Shown: positions 15,118 through 23,138 of the stretch, piece by piece
Layout: every line of letters starts with the position of its first letter
How positions within the stretch are numbered: position 1 is the stretch's first letter
From: Sphingobacteriales bacterium
Lineage (GTDB): Bacteria > Bacteroidota > Bacteroidia > Chitinophagales > Chitinophagaceae
Length of the DNA: 64,000 bases
Direction of reading: 5' to 3'
Assembly (NCBI GenBank): GCA_016185185.1
Contig: JACPOD010000050.1
Coordinates: 1 to 64,000 of the forward strand
Position numbers and translations under genes: made by a program
The notes under the pieces: model-generated
The model's input: only the letters and a program-made list of their open reading frames with translations
Databases searched by the model: none
Told to the model about the DNA's origin: nothing

Positions 15118-15873
15118 ATGAGCAATCTAAATTCCCCCTTAAGGGGGTCAGGGGGTATGAATATTGTTATAACGGGTGCTTCAAAAGGGATTGGCAGGGC
15201 GGTGGCGGAGATCTTTGCTGCCAACGGTCATAATCTCTACCTGTGCAGCCGCAATGAAGTAGCCTTGTATAAAACGATGCAGGAACTGATCACAAAATAT
15301 CCCGGCATACATGTTAAGGCCAAGGCAAGAGATTTAAGTACCAGAGAGGGAGTGGAAAGTTTTGGCGACTGGATTTTAAATAATTCCATTAATATAGATG
15401 TATTGGTAAACAATGCAGGGCTGTTTGAACCCGGTAGTGTGTACAATGAACCAGAAGGTGCTTTAGATCGTATGCTGGCCATTAATTTATACAGTGCCTA
15501 CCACCTTACCCGTAAATTAATTAGCCAAATGATGGAGCAAAGTGACTTTCATGGGTCAAGAGGACATATTTTCAATATCTGTTCTATTGCATCTTTAAAT
15601 GCTTACGATAATGGAGGAGCTTACAGTATCAGTAAATATGCTATGCATGGGTTTTCAAAAAACTTAAGAGAAGAAATGAAACCGTATGCGATTAAAGTTA
15701 CTGCTGTCTTTCCGGGTGCGGTTTATACAGATTCATGGTCAGGTTCAGATATAAACCCCAAAAGAATTATGGAATCTGAAGACATTGCAAAACTGATTTA
15801 TACTTCTGCCCAGCTTTCGCCCATGGCCTGTGTGGAAGATATTGTTATAAGGCCCCAATTGGGCGACTTGTAG
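15118..15873 (+). CDS. SDR family NAD(P)-dependent oxidoreductase
   Basis: 251 residues from ATG 15118, or 238 from ATG 15157 (MNIVITGASKGIG), which is the natural family start. The Rossmann loop TGASKGIGRA, the NNAG motif (VLVNNAGLF), catalytic Ser (ICSIASLNA) and YSISKYAM (YxxxK) are all present, so it should be an active short-chain dehydrogenase; the substrate is unknown. The 13 extra residues at the front (SNLNSPLRGSGG) are encoded by a CCCC palindrome repeat. It is divergent from the nucleotidase, and both start regions carry the same repeat. Confidence 0.92.
   Translation: MSNLNSPLRGSGGMNIVITGASKGIGRAVAEIFAANGHNLYLCSRNEVALYKTMQELITKYPGIHVKAKARDLSTREGVESFGDWILNNSINIDVLVNNAGLFEPGSVYNEPEGALDRMLAINLYSAYHLTRKLISQMMEQSDFHGSRGHIFNICSIASLNAYDNGGAYSISKYAMHGFSKNLREEMKPYAIKVTAVFPGAVYTDSWSGSDINPKRIMESEDIAKLIYTSAQLSPMACVEDIVIRPQLGDL
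15131..15156 (+). repeat. CCCC palindromic mini-repeat at the SDR start
   Basis: ATTCCCCCTTAAGGGGGTCA followed by GGGGGT. It contains the perfect palindrome CCCCCTTAAGGGGG and reads in frame as NSPLRGSGG between two possible start codons. Confidence 0.85.
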
Positions 15874-15924
15874 TTTAACAGCTATTTAACCGCTGTTAAC
15901 GGTAAAGCACCGGATAGTAATTTT

Positions 15925-15932
15925 TAATTTTG
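15925..15932 (+). promoter_or_regulatory. Predicted -7 box for batD
   Basis: TAATTTTG fits TAnnTTTG and ends 17 bases before the start codon, the same spacing seen for several other genes here. No clear -33 element. Confidence 0.4.
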
Positions 15933-15949
15933 TTACCCGGTTTGAAGTT

Positions 15950-17920
15950 ATGAAAATTGTGTCCCATCAAATGAAAATGATATTGAAGAAAAGGTTACAT
16001 CAAACTCTTCTTATTTCTCTTTTAATTACAGTTGCCTGCCTGGTGACACAAAAAAGTTTTGCCCAGGTTAAATTTTCAGCGGTACCAAGCTTTACTGAAC
16101 TTTCCCGGGACCAGGCATTACAAATTGAATTTATAGTGGAAGGGATTGATAAAATTGATGAATTTATTCCACCATCATTTAATGGATTTACTGTAATACA
16201 GGGACCTGTTTATGGAAATTATTTCAGCATTAATAATGGCGACGTAAGCAGGAGTGTTACCGTTACTTATTTACTGATGCCTAAAAAGGCGGGTATATTG
16301 ATCATTGATGCTGCACAAACAAAAGTTAAAGGGAAACGCATTAAATCAAATACGCTTAGCATAAATATATTAGATCGGGTATCGGGCAATAGTAGCCAGG
16401 GTAACGTGATGCCTTTACCCTCCCTGCCAGGACGAAAGGGGAACACCAATGATGCTGATATCAAGGATTATGTTTTAAAGAAAGAGGAAGATCCGATAGC
16501 AAAAATTCAAAAGAATTTAATTGTACGATTAGAAGTAAGCAAGCATACTTGTTATGAAGGGGAACCAATAATAGCTACTTATAAATTATATACAAGATTA
16601 AAATCTGTATCGAGAGTTATCAAACGACCTTCTTTTAATGGGTTTTCAGTTGTTGAAATGACAACACCAGAAAGTATGGATTTTCAGCCAGACCAGTTGG
16701 ATGGCAAGCAGTTTTACTCAACAACACTCCGAAAAATACAATTATTCCCGCTTCAGTCAGGAGAACTGACTTTAGAACCAATTGAAATTGCAAGCCAGGT
16801 ACGCTTTTTAAAAGCGGGGGATAAACCAAAAAAAAATAATGGATTTGATGATGTCTTCAATGATTTTTTTGGTGACGAAATGCTCAACGAAGAAACAGAA
16901 GAGCACAACCTTACACAGCAAACAAAACCATTAACCATTACAGTTAAGCCCCTGCCCGAAAATGGCAAACCAGCAAGTTTTAATGGCGCCGTTGGAAAGT
17001 TTAGCATACAAGCAGCATTAAATAATCAGCAAATTGCCGCAAATGAAACGGGTACTTTAAAGGTGATAGTGGAAGGGAAAGGTAATTTGCCTATGATTAA
17101 TGCACCAGTTGTAAACTGGCCTAAGGAAATAGAAACATTTGAACCAACTGCCAGAGACGATATTGATAACACAACTGCTCCGGTAAGCGGAAGTAAAACT
17201 TTTGAATATCCTTTTAGTGTGAACGATAAGGGAAATTATATAATCCCTTCAGTAAGCCTTTCTTATTTTAATCCTGAAACGGAAACCTACGAAACAGCAA
17301 ATGCACCAATCATAAACTTTGCTGTAAATAAAATAGCTCCCAAACAAGAATTGGTTATTAAAGATTACCCGGAAGAAGAACAGGAAAACTTTAGTGAAAG
17401 ACTTTATCGCTTTTATGAAAAAACGCTTAACAAAGAATGGTGGTGGCCGGCAATGCTGCTGGTTTTATTGCTATGGTGCAGTTATCAATGGCGGCAAAAA
17501 GTAAAAATATCTGCCGCTAAAAAGGAACTAAGGCGAATACTTGAAGAAGAAAACAAAACAGAAACCGCAATCCCGTTAACGGAAGGGGCAATTTCTACTT
17601 TTAATAACGACCCGCTGGATAAAGCCCGGCAGGAATTAAAAAAAGAAAACCCCACAGGCTTTTACAATGAGTTACATACAGGGCTTTGGACCTATTTGCA
17701 ACAAAAATACCAGCTTGGCCCGATGGATATGAACAAAAAAATAATCATTAGTAAATTAAAAGCCGATTTATTTGATGAAAACTTTATAGCAAGTTTCCAA
17801 CAGTTGCTTGATGCTTGTGAAATAGCTTTGTATTCACCTGTTCATACACCTGCCGAAATGTATCAATTGTTGCAGGAAGCAGAAACATTTATAAAAAAGG
17901 TAGAGTACAAAATTGTATAG
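15950..17920 (+). CDS. BatD-like membrane protein
   Basis: 656 residues with a signal peptide (cleavage near SFAQV). The ectodomain is a series of beta-sandwich repeats with the BatD pattern: SRDQALQIEFIVEG, GFTVIQGPVYG, LMPKKAGILIIDAAQTKVKGK, TCYEGEPIIATYKLYT. One membrane helix lies at about residues 484-503 (WWWPAMLLVLLLW), followed by a cytoplasmic helical tail. BatD proteins belong to the Bat aerotolerance set with von Willebrand-type partners and a MoxR ATPase; those partners are not in this window, so here it stands alone. Confidence 0.9.
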   Translation: MKIVSHQMKMILKKRLHQTLLISLLITVACLVTQKSFAQVKFSAVPSFTELSRDQALQIEFIVEGIDKIDEFIPPSFNGFTVIQGPVYGNYFSINNGDVSRSVTVTYLLMPKKAGILIIDAAQTKVKGKRIKSNTLSINILDRVSGNSSQGNVMPLPSLPGRKGNTNDADIKDYVLKKEEDPIAKIQKNLIVRLEVSKHTCYEGEPIIATYKLYTRLKSVSRVIKRPSFNGFSVVEMTTPESMDFQPDQLDGKQFYSTTLRKIQLFPLQSGELTLEPIEIASQVRFLKAGDKPKKNNGFDDVFNDFFGDEMLNEETEEHNLTQQTKPLTITVKPLPENGKPASFNGAVGKFSIQAALNNQQIAANETGTLKVIVEGKGNLPMINAPVVNWPKEIETFEPTARDDIDNTTAPVSGSKTFEYPFSVNDKGNYIIPSVSLSYFNPETETYETANAPIINFAVNKIAPKQELVIKDYPEEEQENFSERLYRFYEKTLNKEWWWPAMLLVLLLWCSYQWRQKVKISAAKKELRRILEEENKTETAIPLTEGAISTFNNDPLDKARQELKKENPTGFYNELHTGLWTYLQQKYQLGPMDMNKKIIISKLKADLFDENFIASFQQLLDACEIALYSPVHTPAEMYQLLQEAETFIKKVEYKIV

Positions 17921-17923
17921 AAA

Positions 17924-18634
17924 TTAATTGGTAAACTTATATCCCATTCCCCTTACAGAATGAAAATACCTTGGGTTACGGCTATCTTCTTCAAAATATT
18001 TACGAAAGCTGAGGATAAAATTATCAATCGTTCGGGTAGTAGGATATACATTATAACCCCAAACTGCCTGTAATATTTTTTCACGGGTAACTACTTCATT
18101 TTTATTTTCTATGAGCAGTTTAAGCAGCATAGCTTCCTTTTTGCTGAGTTCAATTTTTTCTTTTTTATAATTGATGGCCTCCAGGGCTTTAAAGTCAACA
18201 GAGTTGTTGCCAAAACTGTATTCACTGCCAATAGTTTCTTTATCGAGCAACAATTTATTTTTATCAATAAGCTTTTGCACCCTCAGTAAAAGTTCTTCCA
18301 GGTTAAAGGGTTTGGTTAAATAATCATCAGCCCCTTTTTTCAGCCCCAACACCCTGTCTGCGGAACTGTTTTTAGCACTTAATATTAAAACAGGCAGGGC
18401 AGTATGCTGCAGACGCAGGGTTTCTAATACAGTTATACCGTCAATCTCGGGCAGCATGATATCCAGTATCACTAAATCAAAATACTCGTTTTGTAAAGCT
18501 TTTAATGCAGAAGGTCCATCAAAGGCAGAACTTACTTCATAGCCTTCCATTTCAAGGTTAAGCTTAAGAGCTTCCTGTAAGTTCTCCTCATCTTCTACCA
18601 GTAAAACTGAAGCGATTGCTTTTTCCTTAGCCAT
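17924..18634 (-). CDS. OmpR family response regulator
   Basis: 236 residues: a receiver domain (VLLVEDEENLQEAL with the acidic pocket, LDIMLPEIDG with the phospho-acceptor Asp near residue 57, and a K in DDYLTKPF), then a C-terminal winged-helix DNA-binding domain (VVTREKILQAVWGYNVYPTTRTIDNFILSFRKYF). It controls transcription on phosphorylation by a partner kinase. The kinase gene lies 2 bases upstream on the same strand, but it has lost its phospho-donor domain, so this regulator may be uncoupled or served by another kinase. Confidence 0.95.
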   Translation of the reverse strand: MAKEKAIASVLLVEDEENLQEALKLNLEMEGYEVSSAFDGPSALKALQNEYFDLVILDIMLPEIDGITVLETLRLQHTALPVLILSAKNSSADRVLGLKKGADDYLTKPFNLEELLLRVQKLIDKNKLLLDKETIGSEYSFGNNSVDFKALEAINYKKEKIELSKKEAMLLKLLIENKNEVVTREKILQAVWGYNVYPTTRTIDNFILSFRKYFEEDSRNPRYFHSVRGMGYKFTN

Positions 18635-18636
18635 TT

Positions 18637-19329
18637 CTATTTATAAAAATTAACTCCAAAGATAGTTCCACGGGGAGTATTATCTGTGATATTAATTTCA
18701 GCCCCGTGATCTTCAATGATCTTTTTGGTGATATATAATCCAAGCCCTGTGCCTTTTGTTTTACGGGTATTTTCATTGCCTACCCGGTAAAACTTATTAA
18801 AAACCTGTTTCTTTTCTGCATCGTCAATACCCGAGCCTTCGTCAGATATCTCCAGGTTTATTCTATCCCCCTCGTCTGTAAGATCAATATTTACCGTTGA
18901 GTCTTCCGGTGAATATTTTAATGCATTTTCAAGTAAGTTATTAACCGCAATTTGCATAAGCAGCGTATCTCCAATAACATACAGATCGGGTTCAATAGAA
19001 GATTCTATAATACGGTTAACAAACCGTTGTTTAAAATCCTGTACACAGCCGTCTGCTAAAACAGATAAATTGATCTCTTCTTTTTCTATACTAAGATTGC
19101 CGCTGTCAATTTGTGCAGCCAGTAAAATATTATTGGTTAATGTATTAAGGCGGTTTTCGAACTGTGGATCATCTTTAACCAGTTCCTGGATTTTATAATC
19201 GGTCATTGCTTTATTTTGTTTTTCTAAAGCGATATACCACCAGGACAGGGCAGCTATGATATATAAAAGAAGGAACCAGTAAACAACCGTAATGGAGGAA
19301 AGCTTATATATTTTTTTGCTAAAAGGCAT
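18637..19329 (-). CDS. Histidine kinase with the His-containing domain deleted
   Basis: 230 residues. It has an N-terminal membrane helix (WFLLLYIIAALSWWYIA), then only a short linker (MTDYKIQELVKDDPQFE) before RLNTLTNNILLAAQID, which is the end of a dimerisation helix. A complete ATP-binding domain follows: N-box NNLLENALKYS, DEGSGID and GTGLGLYI. Relatives of this kind have about 100 more residues between DDPQFE and RLNTL, holding a second membrane helix and the H-E-L-K-T-P phosphorylation motif. That part is missing in frame, with the join at about 19150-19160. As written it could bind ATP but not autophosphorylate. Its start overlaps the gldH stop (TGATG). Confidence 0.88.
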   Translation of the reverse strand: MPFSKKIYKLSSITVVYWFLLLYIIAALSWWYIALEKQNKAMTDYKIQELVKDDPQFENRLNTLTNNILLAAQIDSGNLSIEKEEINLSVLADGCVQDFKQRFVNRIIESSIEPDLYVIGDTLLMQIAVNNLLENALKYSPEDSTVNIDLTDEGDRINLEISDEGSGIDDAEKKQVFNKFYRVGNENTRKTKGTGLGLYITKKIIEDHGAEINITDNTPRGTIFGVNFYK

Positions 19330-19678
19330 CAGCGGTTTTTTTCAATTCTTATTCCCGCATTCATCACATGGAGTAATGGGTTGTCACGCATATTTTGTTC
19401 CAGTTGAATGCTGTAAGTGCCCTGTTGTTTAAACCGGATCCCTTTAAATAAAATGATACGGTGTTGTATTCATAGGCCTCAGTATGCCTAAGGCTCAGGT
19501 AAATGTTGTAAGACGAAACAGTATCGCTAATAACAAAACTTATTTCCGGTTTATAATCCCAGGCCCATTCATGTTTGGGTATCTCAACGTTTTTTTCAAA
19601 CACGTCGATTTTCATGCAAGTGGCAAAACTTAACAAAAAACAAACGGTAAGCAAATAAATGATTGGAGATTTTTTCAA
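19329..19678 (-). pseudogene. gldH: gldH lipoprotein gene with internal deletion and frameshift
   Basis: The 5' part gives a lipoprotein signal (LSFATC) and a good GldH start: KIDVFEKNVEIPKHEWAW and YNIYLSLRHTEAYEYN. After YNTVSFYLK the frame stops making sense and ends at 19364. In another frame, 19436-19329 encodes RFKQQGTYSIQLEQNM followed by NPLLHVMNAGIRIEKNR, the normal C-terminus of GldH, ending exactly at the kinase start. The middle of about 40-45 residues is absent. GldH supports gliding and type IX secretion. The change is either a true loss or an assembly deletion. A promoter box TACTTTTG lies just upstream. Confidence 0.85.
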
Positions 19679-19692
19679 GCGGGATGTTTTTA

Positions 19693-19700
19693 CAAAAGTA
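19693..19700 (-). promoter_or_regulatory. Predicted -7 box for gldH
   Basis: TACTTTTG on the minus strand, 14 bases before the gldH start and inside the 30-base gap after yicC. It would let gldH and the two-component genes be read separately from yicC. Confidence 0.4.
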
Positions 19701-19708
19701 ACGCAGAA

Positions 19709-20584
19709 CTATAAAACATTTAAAATCTGTTCTTTTGCTTTCTCCAGTTCATCTTTCATCATAACCACGCATTTCTGAATGGTAGAATCATATGCTTTAG
19801 CCCCGGTGGTATTAATTTCCCGGCCAATTTCCTGCAGTACAAACGAAAGTTTTTTCCCTTTACTCTCTTCTACTTCCGCTAACAGGCTTTTAAAATATTC
19901 ACAATGGTTTTTCAACCTTACTTGCTCTTCACTAATATCTATTTTTTCTATGTAGTAAATAAGTTCCTGTTCCAGCCGGTTACCATCGTAATTGGTTTTT
20001 CCCACATGCTCTTCCAGTAAACGGGTAATTCCTTCTCTTATTTTTTGCTGGCGTAGCGGTTCCAGCTTTGCTACTTCTTCCTGTAACTTTTCAATATTAC
20101 CGATCCGTAACAGCAGATCATCTTCCAGCGACTTACCTTCTTCTAACCGGTGAATATTTAAATCATCTATAGCAGCCAGCAATACTTTTTTGAATTTTTG
20201 CCATTCGTCATCTGTTAATGTTTCCCCGGTGGGAGTTATCACTTCAGGGAGTTTTAATAATGTACTCAGGATACCAGATGCATCCAAGTTTAGCTCCCTG
20301 GATAATTTTTCAACGGGTGCATAATAAGCTTTTGCCAGCTCTACATTAATAGATACAGGTTTGGAGTTACCAGATTCTTTCAGGCTGATAATACAATCAA
20401 TGCTGCCCCGGCCCAGCTTACCCATAAGAATGGTCCGGATATCAAACTCAAAAGGTTTTAAAAACCCCGGTAATTTTAAGGAAAGCTCAAATTGCTTCCC
20501 ATTGAGAGATTTTATATCAATTAAAAAAGTTTTATCACCCACGGTTTGTTCAGCTCTTCCAAAACCCGTCATTGATTTTAACAT
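19709..20584 (-). CDS. YicC family endoribonuclease
   Basis: The tracked ORF is 49 residues too long at the front. MLKSMTGFGRAE at 20584 is the standard family start, giving 291 residues, the usual length. The YicC N-terminal domain (SMTGFGR, DIKSLNGKQFEL, LGRGSIDCII) is followed by the C-terminal DUF1732-type domain with NRLEQELIYYIEKIDISEEQVRL and GKKLSFVLQEIGREINTTGAKA. YicC-type proteins act as RNases or RNase adaptors in RNA decay. The long spacer upstream (20585-21203) holds a terminator on this strand. Confidence 0.93.
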   Translation of the reverse strand: MLKSMTGFGRAEQTVGDKTFLIDIKSLNGKQFELSLKLPGFLKPFEFDIRTILMGKLGRGSIDCIISLKESGNSKPVSINVELAKAYYAPVEKLSRELNLDASGILSTLLKLPEVITPTGETLTDDEWQKFKKVLLAAIDDLNIHRLEEGKSLEDDLLLRIGNIEKLQEEVAKLEPLRQQKIREGITRLLEEHVGKTNYDGNRLEQELIYYIEKIDISEEQVRLKNHCEYFKSLLAEVEESKGKKLSFVLQEIGREINTTGAKAYDSTIQKCVVMMKDELEKAKEQILNVL

Positions 20585-20694
20585 AAATTGTTCTTTTGTG
20601 CGTAAGATAGTTTTTTTAACCTTATTAAATACAGTTGTACACTGGTTGATAGTGATAGGATATTTATAAAAGAAACTTTTTTCGGCAGTTGCTG

Positions 20695-20726
20695 CAAAAG
20701 AAAAATCCTCCTGAAAACAGGAGGAT
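20695..20726 (-). terminator. Orphan minus-strand terminator upstream of yicC
   Basis: A perfect 9-base stem ATCCTCCTG / CAGGAGGAT with a 4-base loop. On the minus strand it is followed by TTTTCTTTTG. It lies about 110 bases before the yicC start, so it would stop a transcript coming from the spacer rather than from a known gene, or act as an attenuator. Confidence 0.7.
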
Positions 20727-20738
20727 CTCATTATATGG

Positions 20739-20754
20739 ATGGGTTAGTAAGTAC
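20739..20754 (+). other. 16-base motif shared with 52007-52022 (copy 1)
   Basis: ATGGGTTAGTAAGTAC, followed directly by a small GGGGAA/TTTCCC hairpin. The other copy, in reverse orientation, is also directly followed by a hairpin. Confidence 0.5.
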
Positions 20755-21157
20755 CGGGGAATATTTTTCCCTACACAATATTAAAAATTATTTTATCATA
20801 AGAAAAAAAAATTCCAAAATATTTTATTCACATTTTTTTTATGCTTGTGGAAAAGGGTGTTGTTTTTTAACTCATTTATGAGTAAATAATTTGCGCAAAC
20901 TGAAAGCAAATAAAAAAATGAAAGGAGTTAGTTTGAAAAAACTAATAGTTGAAATCCTTTACTATGCAGTGTTTCATTGAAAAGCAACGAAAGAAAAATA
21001 AAGTGATCAATTATTATTTCTATATTTTATTGGTGTAATAATACTTTTTTGTAACCCCACAACAGGGGAGAAGACAACTGTATAAAATTATTTTTAAGAA
21101 GGCTCAATGCTGCAGTTTTTCTTAAATAAATGGCATTTCAGGCAGCTTGTTATAATG

Positions 21158-21187
21158 ATTGCAGAATGAAAACACCTGTTAACTTTG
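21158..21187 (+). promoter_or_regulatory. Predicted promoter of the lpxD-like gene
   Basis: ATTG, an 18-base spacer, then TAACTTTG. This fits the TTTG-N19-TAnnTTTG promoter type. The start codon follows 16 bases after the box. Confidence 0.55.
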
Positions 21188-21203
21188 CGAAAAGATTACA
21201 ACA

Positions 21204-22151
21204 ATGAAATTTAAATTACCCGTTCCGGTTAAATGGATAGCTGATTTTATAGCTGCGGAACTGATAGGAAATAAAGAAGGATTGGCAACCGGCATTAATG
21301 AAATTCATAAAGTTGAAAAAGGTGATATTGTTTTTGTTGATCATCCCAGGTATTATGATAAATGTATCCATTCGGCCGCATCATTTATTATTATTAATAA
21401 GCAAACAGATTGTCCGGAGGGTAAAGCATTGCTGGTAGTAGATACTCCGTTTGATGCGTATATTAAATTAGTCCGGCACTTCAGACCGTTTAACCCATCT
21501 GCAAAAGCAATCAGCGATTCGGCAATTATTGGTACAGATACTGTTCTTTTCCCCAATATTTTTATTGGTAATAATGTAACGATTGGCACCAATTGTATTA
21601 TTCATCCCAACGTTTCAATTTATGATGATACTGTAATTGGTAATAACGTGGTAATACATGCCGGAACAACGGTTGGCTCCGACGCATTTTATTTCAATAC
21701 AAAAAAAGACAGGGAAGTGTGGTATAAAAAAATGGAAAGCTGTGGAAGGGTGCTTATTGAAGACGATGTGGAAATAGGTGCAGGTTGTACTATTGACAGA
21801 GGCGTAAGCAGCGATACCATTATTGGGAGAGGAACAAAGTTTGATAATATGGTGCACATTGGTCACGATACTGTGATTGGAAAGAACTGTTTGTTTGCGG
21901 CCCAGGTTGCAGTAGCTGGTGCCACAACTATAGAAGATGGAGTGGTGCTGTGGGGACAGGTTGGTGTAAATAAAACATTAACGATTGGGGCTAATGCTAT
22001 CGTATTGGCTCAAAGTGGTGTGGGGGGATCGCTGGAAGGTGGCCAAATATACTTTGGAACGCCGGCAGAAGATGCTTCTAAAAAGAAAAGAGAAATTGTC
22101 TGGATCAAACGAATCCCGGAAATGTGGGAACAACTCAAAAAAATGAAATAA
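21204..22151 (+). CDS. LpxD-like acyltransferase (left-handed beta-helix)
   Basis: 315 residues. An N-terminal uridine-binding-like domain ([26 protein letters not shown]) is followed by about nine hexapeptide turns forming a left-handed beta-helix ([41 protein letters not shown]). The conserved His sits in [14 protein letters not shown]. This is the LpxD pattern (UDP-3-O-acylglucosamine N-acyltransferase in lipid A synthesis). It is shorter than typical LpxD, and Bacteroidota often carry such a second LpxD-like gene, so its exact role is uncertain. The C-terminal helix ends in [14 protein letters not shown]. Confidence 0.88.
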   Translation: MKFKLPVPVKWIADFIAAELIGNKEGLATGINEIHKVEKGDIVFVDHPRYYDKCIHSAASFIIINKQTDCPEGKALLVVDTPFDAYIKLVRHFRPFNPSAKAISDSAIIGTDTVLFPNIFIGNNVTIGTNCIIHPNVSIYDDTVIGNNVVIHAGTTVGSDAFYFNTKKDREVWYKKMESCGRVLIEDDVEIGAGCTIDRGVSSDTIIGRGTKFDNMVHIGHDTVIGKNCLFAAQVAVAGATTIEDGVVLWGQVGVNKTLTIGANAIVLAQSGVGGSLEGGQIYFGTPAEDASKKKREIVWIKRIPEMWEQLKKMK

Positions 22152-22173
22152 AAAAGGGAGGTTTTATCCTCCC
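22150..22173 (-). terminator. Terminator shared by convergent genes
   Basis: GGGAGG-TTTTAT-CCTCCC with A residues on its left side. On the minus strand this gives a hairpin followed by TTTTTTATTTC, so it would end the LytTR/sensor operon, and its stem may also stop the acyltransferase transcript. Confidence 0.65.
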
Positions 22174-22317
22174 CGCAATTCATAAGTTAGCATGAATAAC
22201 TCAATCTGAAAATGTATTTTGGCCATCACTGACCATAACCCGTTTTTAAATTCCCAAGGCTTTCACCATTGGTAATACCAAAATACAACCGAACATCAGG
22301 AATCTCTATCTGAAATT

Positions 22318-22352
22318 AATAACTGTGCAGGATGGCTCAATAACTGTGCAGG
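22318..22352. repeat. Pair of 14-base direct repeats, 21 bases apart
   Basis: AATAACTGTGCAGG occurs at 22318-22331 and 22339-22352. The period of 21 bases is two turns of DNA, as in LytTR operators, and a LytTR gene ends 31 bases away. Function unproven. Confidence 0.6.
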
Positions 22353-22382
22353 TATGGGTCTTTTTTTACGATTAAAAGGTTG

Positions 22383-23129
22383 CTATTGTTCAAACTTTGA
22401 AAGGAATTCATCTCTTTTGCGGGTAGAAACTTCTATAGACGTATTATCCTGCATTTCTATATATCCACCCCTCCCTTTGAAATATTTCTTTACAAAGGCA
22501 AGGTTAACGATATGCGAATGATGAATTCTGCAAAACTCTTCTTCCGGTAAAAGGTCTTCGTACTCTTTTAATGATTTACTTACTACAAATTTTTGTTTAT
22601 CGGCCAGGTAAATAATGGTATAACTGCCGCTTGCTTCGCAACGAATAATATTTTCAACACTTGTAAAATATAAACCATCATTTGTTGGAAGCCCGATTTT
22701 TTGCTGCACCGGTTTGCCTCCTTTAATATTTTTCAGAAATACATCCAGCTTCTGGTCCATATTTTTTTCCTTAACTCTCTCCAATACTTTTTGAACAGCA
22801 GTTTTTAAATCATCTATATCAACTGGTTTTAAAAGATAATCCAATGCACAATACCGAAAGGCTTTTAAAGCATAATTATCAAAAGCTGTAACAAAAATTA
22901 CCTGAAAATGTACCGGCATTAATTTGTCCAGCAGGTCAAAGGCATTACCAAAAGGCATTTCAATATCCAGGAACACTAAATCCGGTTGTATCGTTTTAAT
23001 TAAGGAAATGGCTGATTCGAAACTTTCTGCTTCGCCTGCCACGGCAACCTGCGGACAAAATTCTTCCAGCAGGTTTTTTAAAATCCTGTTGTTGCGTGGC
23101 TCATCATCTACAAGTATCGTGCTGATCAT
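22383..23129 (-). CDS. LytTR family response regulator
   Basis: 248 residues. Receiver domain with TILVDDEPRNNRIL, FLDIEMPFGNAFDLL (phospho-acceptor Asp near residue 55) and LLKPVDIDDLK; then a LytTR DNA-binding domain from about residue 145 (RCEASGSYTIIYLAD, FVVSKSLKEYEDLLPEEEFCRIHHSHIVNLAFVKKY). It is 9 bases downstream of its sensor kinase gene on the same strand, an ordinary LytS/LytR-type pair. Targets are not known. Confidence 0.95.
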   Translation of the reverse strand: MISTILVDDEPRNNRILKNLLEEFCPQVAVAGEAESFESAISLIKTIQPDLVFLDIEMPFGNAFDLLDKLMPVHFQVIFVTAFDNYALKAFRYCALDYLLKPVDIDDLKTAVQKVLERVKEKNMDQKLDVFLKNIKGGKPVQQKIGLPTNDGLYFTSVENIIRCEASGSYTIIYLADKQKFVVSKSLKEYEDLLPEEEFCRIHHSHIVNLAFVKKYFKGRGGYIEMQDNTSIEVSTRKRDEFLSKFEQ

Positions 23130-23138
23130 GAAATAAAA

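Larger units (their letters stand above)
20585..21203. other. 619-base spacer with a minus-strand terminator and a shared motif
   Basis: No convincing coding sequence. It contains a strong minus-strand terminator at 20695-20726 that no annotated gene explains, a 16-base motif at 20739-20754 that recurs at 52007-52022 next to another hairpin, long AT-rich tracts, and the lpxD-like promoter at 21158-21187. A small RNA on the minus strand is possible. Confidence 0.5.

Noticed and set aside
20585-20731. N-terminal extension of the yicC ORF
   Set aside because: The family start MLKSMTGFGR is at 20584, and the extension includes a terminator hairpin.
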